Shown here: piece by piece, positions 59,025 to 64,000 of the stretch
How the letters are laid out: each line of letters opens with the position of its first letter
Position numbering within the stretch: the stretch's first letter is position 1
From: Chondrocystis sp. NIES-4102
GTDB taxonomy: Bacteria > Cyanobacteriota > Cyanobacteriia > Cyanobacteriales > Xenococcaceae
Assembly (NCBI GenBank): GCA_002368355.1
Contig: AP018282.1
Coordinates: 1 to 64,000, forward strand
Length of the DNA: 64,000 nucleotides
Reading direction: 5' to 3'
Program-made: the position numbers and the translations under genes
Notes under the pieces: model-generated
Databases searched by the model: none
Seen by the model: the letters and a program-made list of their open reading frames with translations, nothing else
What the model was told of the DNA's origin: nothing

Positions 59025-59363
59025 TTAAGTTTCTCCTTTTTCTTGTTGATATGCTTTCCACAGAGAACGTGCTGTTTTGATATCCTTTTTTTGCGTTTTT
59101 TTAGAACCACCAACGAGCAAAATTACCACCTGGTTTCCTTCAAGTCCAAAATAAATGCGATAACCTGCCCCAAATGTAAACCTAAGCTCAAAAATTCCTC
59201 CTTCCAGACTTTTTCTATCTCCAAAATTGCCCAGACTTGCTCGATCTAGTCTTACATCAATCCTAGCCTGTAGAGTCAAATCAAGCTTATTGAACCATTT
59301 ATCAAAAAGACATATCCCATCCGTTGTAACGTATTTCTTGATTTTCCATTGTCGGCTTGTCAT
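59025..59363 (-). CDS. RelE/HigB-type toxin
   Basis: A 112-residue RelE/ParE-fold toxin: FDKWFNKLDLTLQARIDVRL, then GIFELRFTFGAGYRIYFGLE, VVILLVGGSKKTQKKDIKTA. Proteins of this kind are probably ribosome-dependent mRNA nucleases, and help to keep plasmids in the population. It is paired with the antitoxin at 58714-59022. Confidence 0.85.
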   Translation of the reverse strand: MTSRQWKIKKYVTTDGICLFDKWFNKLDLTLQARIDVRLDRASLGNFGDRKSLEGGIFELRFTFGAGYRIYFGLEGNQVVILLVGGSKKTQKKDIKTARSLWKAYQQEKGET

Positions 59364-59474
59364 AAAATAATCTTACTTTAATTTTGTCGTTTATATATGA
59401 CAAAAATCAGCCAATTAATCGCGATCGCTTTTAAATAAAACTTTGCTTGGTTTGGATAATTGAAAGCAGAAAAA

Positions 59475-59536
59475 AAAGAACCAGATAATCTAGTTCTTTA
59501 TTGTCCTAACCTACGGGTAAACTACATAGGTTAGGA
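59475..59536. terminator. Two consecutive hairpins between toxin and Q/P-repeat genes
   Basis: First AAAGAAC (59475-59481) pairs with GTTCTTT (59493-59499); then GTCCTAACCTA (59503-59513) pairs perfectly with TAGGTTAGGAC (59526-59536), 11-bp arms. They follow the stop of the Q/P-repeat gene and probably end its transcript. Confidence 0.6.
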
Positions 59537-59564
59537 CTGCCTGGTACTTTCTATCACGAATTGA

Positions 59565-60395
59565 TTAAAGTTGAGCGTAAGCTGGCATACCTGCTATTAC
59601 AGCTTGTGCTGCCTGTTGAGGTGCATAACCCGTAGGTCTTTGAACCTGTTGTTGTGGTACAAATCCTACTGGTTGTTGAACCTGTTGAGGTGTATAACCC
59701 ATAGGTTGTTGAACCTGTTGTTGTACAAATCCTGCTGCTGCTGCTTTAGACTGAGCGTTACCAACCGCATAAGGATTAGTATTAGCATTATTAGTATCAA
59801 TGCCGTTACCGTTATTACTACGGTTGATAGTGTTGCTATTTTGACGCACATTTTGGCTGTGCCAGTTGAGGTCAAGAATATATTCCATGATGGTGACATG
59901 AGATCTTTCCCCTGCAACTGGATCGGGTAGCATACTAGGAGCAAAAGCTTTCATTGTTAAACAAAGCGTTCTTTCGTCCACTTTTGGTTGAGCTACCGAA
60001 CCAAACACTTGCTCAAAGACTTGTTGTGCCTTTTCATAGTCAGGAGTTGTCGGTCTTGAACCTCTTTCATTAGATATTTGGTTGACATATAAGGTCTTAA
60101 ACATATCCCTACAACCAAAATATAGACTTTTGAATACAGTCGAAGATTCACTCAATTGTATGCCCAAGTTACTGTTGATACCAATGTACAATTGATTAAT
60201 TAATTGTGATTCTTGAGGACTAATTTCGACACCGTAGAAGTTTACATTCTGTGCTTGAGGCATTGGTGCAGGTTGCTGAACCTGTTGAGGTGCATAACTC
60301 ATAGGTTGTTGAACCTGTTGAGGTGTATAACCTATAGGTTGCTGAACCTGTTGAGGCATTGGAGCTGGCTGAGATTGAGGTTGAATATTATTCAT
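59565..60395 (-). CDS. Protein with PQQVQQP low-complexity arms around a central domain
   Basis: A 276-residue protein. Residues 1-48 and about 220-270 are repeats of the P-Q-Q-V-Q-Q-P-x-x-Y/F-x type; the centre (about 50-180) is a folded domain (VNFYGVEISPQESQLINQLY; FGSVAQPKVDERTLCLTMKA). An Asn-rich linker follows (TINRSNNGNGIDTNNANTN). The two arms are prion-like and could drive self-assembly. The leader contains the hairpin-TGAA motif. Function unknown. Confidence 0.65.
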   Translation of the reverse strand: MNNIQPQSQPAPMPQQVQQPIGYTPQQVQQPMSYAPQQVQQPAPMPQAQNVNFYGVEISPQESQLINQLYIGINSNLGIQLSESSTVFKSLYFGCRDMFKTLYVNQISNERGSRPTTPDYEKAQQVFEQVFGSVAQPKVDERTLCLTMKAFAPSMLPDPVAGERSHVTIMEYILDLNWHSQNVRQNSNTINRSNNGNGIDTNNANTNPYAVGNAQSKAAAAGFVQQQVQQPMGYTPQQVQQPVGFVPQQQVQRPTGYAPQQAAQAVIAGMPAYAQL

Positions 60396-60468
60396 AGCAC
60401 TGTTGTTTTATTAAATTAAACGATTAGTTGAAATAATTTGATAGTGTTAAACATCACTACTAAAATTA

Positions 60469-60495
60469 ATTCACCTACTAAAGCCCGCCAGGGCT
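60469..60495 (-). promoter_or_regulatory. Leader hairpin-TGAA motif, copy 4
   Basis: On the minus strand AGCCC-TGGC-GGGCT is followed by TTAGTAGGTGAATTA, about 74 nt before the start codon at 60395. The stem sequence differs from copies 1-3 but the length, 4-nt loop and GTGAA are the same. Confidence 0.5.
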
Positions 60496-60602
60496 ATATT
60501 GTTTTAATCGACTAATTCTGACTATCAAACCAAAACAATAGCCGTTCACTTACATAGCACAAATGGGCAAACTAATAAAACCAGAATCTATTAGCCATTA
60601 TT

Positions 60603-62207
60603 ATGCTTGCCGAGCAAATTGCCCTCAAACACGACTCTCCCTTAACCACACTACAACTTTATCCTAGTGATTACGAACTAGTCTTAAAACAACTAGTCTT
60701 GTCTCAAAGCAGCGACAGTTATCCTGTTTACTATTGGAATAATGGTTTTGTCTCCATTGTCAAATTAAGTTTGTCACAAGACAAACTTAAATACGGTTCT
60801 CCTTTACAAGACTGTAGAAATCCTTTAGCAATAGTACAGCAGAAAAAACTCCCCCCAGGATTGTATATTTTCGATAATCTTCTCGAGTTTGAGCCTTTAA
60901 CTTCTATCGAGCGTTCTGTTAGAGAATCTCAAATCTTTAACTGTGTCAATCGTCTCAAATTTCAACCAGAGATCAAGATAATTTTGTTAGGAGAATGGAT
61001 TCAACTTAGTCCTAAGCTAAGACTCAAAACAGAACAGATTCAAATCGGATTGCCAACAGGAGTCGAAATTGCTCGAACTCTAGAAACTAAATTAAGTCAT
61101 CAACCCCCAATCAATCTAATCTCTGCTTGTCAAGGACTAGCTTGGGGAGACATTCATCATGAGTTAGAACAGTTTCTAGATGTACCATCAGAAATAAATT
61201 CTGATTCCCTAACCTCCCTAACTCAACGATTTATTGAATTAAAAGACCACATCCTCAACAATAGCGGACTAAACTTAGAATATTTTAGCAATCCTGATAT
61301 CTCTCGTATTGGTGGTAATGATCTCCTCAACAAATTCTTGTTTGACAAATTAGTCAAGCTCAACGAACCATCAGCTGCCCGATACGGATTGAAGCCCCCC
61401 AAGGCAATGTTATTTGTTGGTCCTCCAGGTACGGGGAAGAGTTTAACGGCTAAAATGACTGCTAAAGTTTTGGGCTATACCCTAATGGGCATGAGTTTTG
61501 GCGATATTTTAGGAGCGGAAAATCCCGATCGCGTTGTTTCCCTACTCTTAGAACTAGCAGACAGCATGGGCAAAGTCATTCTCTTTCTGGATGACTGGGA
61601 TAAAGGTTTAGCAGATTGGGAATCTGGAGGGCCAGCTAGACGAATTGTGCAAAAATTCCTGACCTGGATGCAGGAGCATATGTCTCCAGTCTTGACTATT
61701 GCTACAGTCAACCGTATCAATCTGTTACCAACTGAATTGTTACGTCGATTTGATGATGGTGGAATTTGGATGCTCGATCTACCTCATCGAGGAGCGATTT
61801 TTGATATTTTCAATATTTATCTAGCTCAATGTTTTCCCAATCAGTTTACTAATCCTAGTCCTGAATCAGCAGAAGCTACTCCCTGGACATTCGAGCAATG
61901 GGTAGAATTGATTGACGAAGCAGAAGAATGTACCCCTGTAGAAATTTCAGATGTGGTTAATACTTGTCTTGCGGACTGGTATTGTAGTCTTTCTGCTAGA
62001 GAACGAATCGATGGTAATAAACCTGCAATCTTAGATTATGACTATTTATTAACTAGAGTAAAACAGATTGATAAAGCTTCGGTCAGAGCAGCAGACTCGA
62101 TTCAGCAAATGCGAAATGATGCTTGGTTTGCTAAACCAGCTTCTAGTCAGGACTCTAGCCCCTTTAGATTAGAAGAAGAACCCCTTTTGGGTGGAGGAAT
62201 TGGTTAA
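60603..62207 (+). CDS. AAA+ ATPase (Ycf46-like)
   Basis: A 534-residue protein. The first 230 residues are a degenerate Ycf46-type N domain (YPVYYWNNGFVSIVKLS, PPGLYIFDNLLEF). The AAA+ module follows: Walker A VGPPGTGKSLTAK, Walker B VILFLDDWDKG (Asp-Asp rather than Asp-Glu), sensor 1 IATVNRI and the arginine finger region LLRRFD. The C-terminal tail is disordered (SSQDSSPFRLEEEPLLGGG). A remodelling role in plasmid replication or gene control is possible. Confidence 0.82.
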   Translation: MLAEQIALKHDSPLTTLQLYPSDYELVLKQLVLSQSSDSYPVYYWNNGFVSIVKLSLSQDKLKYGSPLQDCRNPLAIVQQKKLPPGLYIFDNLLEFEPLTSIERSVRESQIFNCVNRLKFQPEIKIILLGEWIQLSPKLRLKTEQIQIGLPTGVEIARTLETKLSHQPPINLISACQGLAWGDIHHELEQFLDVPSEINSDSLTSLTQRFIELKDHILNNSGLNLEYFSNPDISRIGGNDLLNKFLFDKLVKLNEPSAARYGLKPPKAMLFVGPPGTGKSLTAKMTAKVLGYTLMGMSFGDILGAENPDRVVSLLLELADSMGKVILFLDDWDKGLADWESGGPARRIVQKFLTWMQEHMSPVLTIATVNRINLLPTELLRRFDDGGIWMLDLPHRGAIFDIFNIYLAQCFPNQFTNPSPESAEATPWTFEQWVELIDEAEECTPVEISDVVNTCLADWYCSLSARERIDGNKPAILDYDYLLTRVKQIDKASVRAADSIQQMRNDAWFAKPASSQDSSPFRLEEEPLLGGGIG

Positions 62208-62213
62208 TTCAAT

Positions 62214-62248
62214 GAGCTATTGGCTCTTAGCTCTTAGCTCTTAGCTTG
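62214..62248 (+). repeat. Short tandem CTCTTAG heptamers
   Basis: GCTATTGG followed by CTCTTAG three times, directly after the AAA+ gene stop. It is the same class as the array at 40954-41013, of a type common in cyanobacteria. Confidence 0.65.
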
Positions 62249-62311
62249 ATTCCACTACCGATGCTCGTCCATCCTATCCAAGTTTCGACCCTTGGAATCT
62301 GGTGCTACGTT

Positions 62312-62419
62312 TTAATTCGTTCCGATTAAAAATCGTAAAAAGTCTAAAGTTTCTTCTAGAAGTTCTTCTGGACTAGATTCGATTTCTTGAAATAGCTGTT
62401 TTTTAATAGTCATAGACAT
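62312..62419 (-). CDS. Small antitoxin-like protein (35 residues)
   Basis: A 35-residue ORF with MTIKKQLFQEIESSPEELLE followed by TLDFLRFLI, resembling short cyanobacterial DUF2281/antitoxin-like proteins that begin this way. Usual relatives are longer, so it may be a fragment. No toxin is adjacent. Confidence 0.5.
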   Translation of the reverse strand: MSMTIKKQLFQEIESSPEELLEETLDFLRFLIGTN

Positions 62420-62539
62420 GTTATTTTCCTATTGCTGCAAAAGAAATTTCCGAAATATTCGCTCTTTTTTAGGAGAGATTTATGTCAATATTGTTATTCA
62501 TTTACTTCATTATTTTTGTACCTAGTACAAATACTTTTT

Positions 62540-64000
62540 TTAACTCCAATACTTTCCTATTTTAAGATCTACTACAACTGGAATTGGGTTAAGTAAATCC
62601 CGTCCCGCTTCAGTCATGACTCGTTCTAAAATTTCAGTTGCCAATTGAGCCTGGTCTTCTCTAACCTCAATCACCAATTGATCGTAAGCAGTTAAAACTA
62701 AATACACATCTAACTTGTGGTGAAGAGATTCTAAATACCAATCAGAAATAGCCTGTTTCAATAAATCCGCACAATCAGCCTGAATCGAGTAATTTATAAT
62801 TTGATTTAATTTTGGACTTTTATGAGACCAAATATTTAGCCTACCCAAAGTAGATTGTGCCTGTTGCTGACCCTGTTGCCAGTTTCGCCGACACTGTTGA
62901 TGGTATTCTTCAATTTCAGGGTAAAGACTAAAGAACATATCCCGCAGTTCCTTAGAACGTTCTAGGGTAAAGTAGACATTAAATTTCTTGGCTGCATTAA
63001 GTCTAAACTTTTCTGCCCCCATGCCATAAATCAAACCTAAATTGGCAATTTTTCCCAGTTTACGTTGCTCTGGTTTAAGTTCGTCTATTTCACAATCATA
63101 GATATAGGAAGCGGTTAGAGCATGAATGTCCTTTCCTTGCTTGAATGCTTCAATTAACGTGGGAACTCCCATTCGTTTAGCAGCCAACCTAAGCTCAATT
63201 TGAGAATAATCTGCATCAATCAATAAATAACCTTCTGAAGCAGCAAAACAGGCTCTAATCTTAGGAATTTTCGGAATATTACTCAAATTGGGTTCAGTGC
63301 AGCTGGTTCTTCCCGTCCTAGTCCCAATTTGCCACCAATTGCCCCTCAGCCTACTGTCTGGCTGAATATGTTCCTCATATCCCTTGAGAAAAGTACTAAT
63401 AGTAGTGTTAAGACTACGGTATTTAAGTATTGTGGCCATAATGGGATATTCTTTAACTAGCTCAATCAGAATATTGCTATTGGTCGATTTTAGTTCAACC
63501 CCGTATTCTTGTAGTGCCACCAGTAGTTGTTTGGAAGAGACGATGTTAAATCTTTTTCCCAACTCTTGATAAATTTTTGACTCCAGGCGATCGCGTTGTT
63601 GCTCGTAATCTAACCTTACCCTTTGCCAGCGTTGGCGGTCGAGATAAATTCCTCGCTGCTGCATCTGAACCACCGCAGGCAGACAACAGTACTCTAAAAT
63701 AGCAATCTTACTTAACCTAGTCTGTTCTAATCTAGATTGCAGTTTAGTTATTAATTTGACCAAACTCCCTGCATCATTAGCAGCATATTGTAATTGAGCT
63801 TGAGAAAGCTCTCCTTCCCAATCAGAAGTCTGTTCTGCTTTATCTAGTAAGATATTAAGTAACTCTTGAACTGTAAACTGTAAACTCGCCTGTCTGGTTG
63901 CGCCTGCCTTTAAAACCTCAATGCCTAGCATCGTACACATATAAGGTGGTTTGACTTTGATTCCTTCTGCTTCTAGCATCAGAATATCGAATTTAAGATG
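62540..64000 (-). CDS. Family A DNA polymerase (PolA-like), 5' end beyond the window
   Basis: The frame stays open to the right edge, and the residues before Met63979 read HLKFDIL, as in a 3'-5' exonuclease domain, so the gene is truncated by the window. Visible: end of the exonuclease-like domain (QLQYAANDAGSLVKLITKL), the polymerase domain with motif A LLIDADYSQIELRL, motif B RKLGKIANLGLIYGMG, and motif C LTAYDQLVIEV. In ordinary PolA motif C is His-Asp-Glu; here it is Tyr-Asp-Gln. A plasmid replicative polymerase is likely. Confidence 0.85.
   Translation of the reverse strand, partial: HLKFDILMLEAEGIKVKPPYMCTMLGIEVLKAGATRQASLQFTVQELLNILLDKAEQTSDWEGELSQAQLQYAANDAGSLVKLITKLQSRLEQTRLSKIAILEYCCLPAVVQMQQRGIYLDRQRWQRVRLDYEQQRDRLESKIYQELGKRFNIVSSKQLLVALQEYGVELKSTNSNILIELVKEYPIMATILKYRSLNTTISTFLKGYEEHIQPDSRLRGNWWQIGTRTGRTSCTEPNLSNIPKIPKIRACFAASEGYLLIDADYSQIELRLAAKRMGVPTLIEAFKQGKDIHALTASYIYDCEIDELKPEQRKLGKIANLGLIYGMGAEKFRLNAAKKFNVYFTLERSKELRDMFFSLYPEIEEYHQQCRRNWQQGQQQAQSTLGRLNIWSHKSPKLNQIINYSIQADCADLLKQAISDWYLESLHHKLDVYLVLTAYDQLVIEVREDQAQLATEILERVMTEAGRDLLNPIPVVVDLKIGKYWS

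Noticed and set aside
1-64000. CRISPR array or tRNA/rRNA genes
   Set aside because: No regularly spaced direct repeats with unique spacers, and no tRNA- or rRNA-like segments were noticed. The short TTAGC/CTCTTAG heptamer arrays are tandem, without spacers.
1-64000. The many GCGATCGC octamers as regulatory sites
   Set aside because: These are HIP1 sites, highly abundant across cyanobacterial genomes inside and outside genes; they only help identify the host group.

Overview
The DNA looks cyanobacterial: it is dense in the HIP1 octamer GCGATCGC, carries a DevBCA-type exporter, a ZiaR/ZiaA-like zinc module, tandem short repeats of the TTAGCTC type, and many genes of kinds known mainly from cyanobacteria. 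No ribosomal, photosynthetic or other housekeeping genes are present. Roughly the first 36 kb is a metal-resistance island and roughly the last 24 kb is a plasmid maintenance and mobilisation region. The window is most simply read as part of a large cyanobacterial plasmid, or of a plasmid integrated into a chromosome.

Region 1-9 kb (mostly plus strand): a DUF305 protein cut by the left edge, a YHS-domain copper P-type ATPase, a run of small membrane proteins (DUF2933, an isoprenylcysteine-methyltransferase-like protein, DUF5676, DUF1269, two very small ORFs, a four-helix protein), then devBCA. Region 8.7-22 kb (mostly minus strand): a BNR-repeat protein, two MerR regulators, a secreted Cys-rich mini-protein, a CopB-like adaptor, a double-DUF305 protein, a multicopper oxidase, a cobalamin riboswitch with a CbtB-like gene, and a copZ-copA-cupredoxin operon. 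Two transcription signals tie the island together. One is a MerR-type promoter with a 20-bp spacer and a central dyad, found five times plus one weaker copy. The other is a pair of ATGAAAT repeats spaced 11 nt, in front of three copper genes.

Region 22-26.4 kb: a frameshifted methyltransferase, then an IS605/IS1341-type tnpB element whose start region is split by a complete group II intron (22764-25156). The predicted exon joint restores the tnpB frame, and EBS1/IBS1 pairing can be read from the sequence. Region 26.4-36.6 kb: an NRAMP transporter diverging from ziaR-ziaA, a VKOR-thioredoxin fusion, TPR proteins, a CDF-like transporter, a DUF411 protein, a second multicopper oxidase, and a decayed paralogue of a gene at 17-18 kb.

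Region 37.6-64 kb: Uma2, several unknowns, a tyrosine recombinase, an IS607-TnpA-like protein without its catalytic serine, HNH, relaxase and MobC, a macro-domain-like gene with an in-frame TGA, SLOG and DUF4326 proteins, a Prim-Pol primase, an orphan DndE homologue, a ParR/ParM-like partition pair, a Gp157-like protein, a LuxR-type/P-loop/membrane-protein/secreted-protein gene set, a toxin-antitoxin pair, a Q/P-repeat protein, an AAA+ ATPase and a family A DNA polymerase running off the right edge.

Most notable: the intron-split tnpB, in-frame palindromic inserts in at least five unrelated genes, a hairpin-plus-TGAA leader shared by four plasmid genes, and the orphan DndE. Protein family names are from memory of the families; no database search was run.
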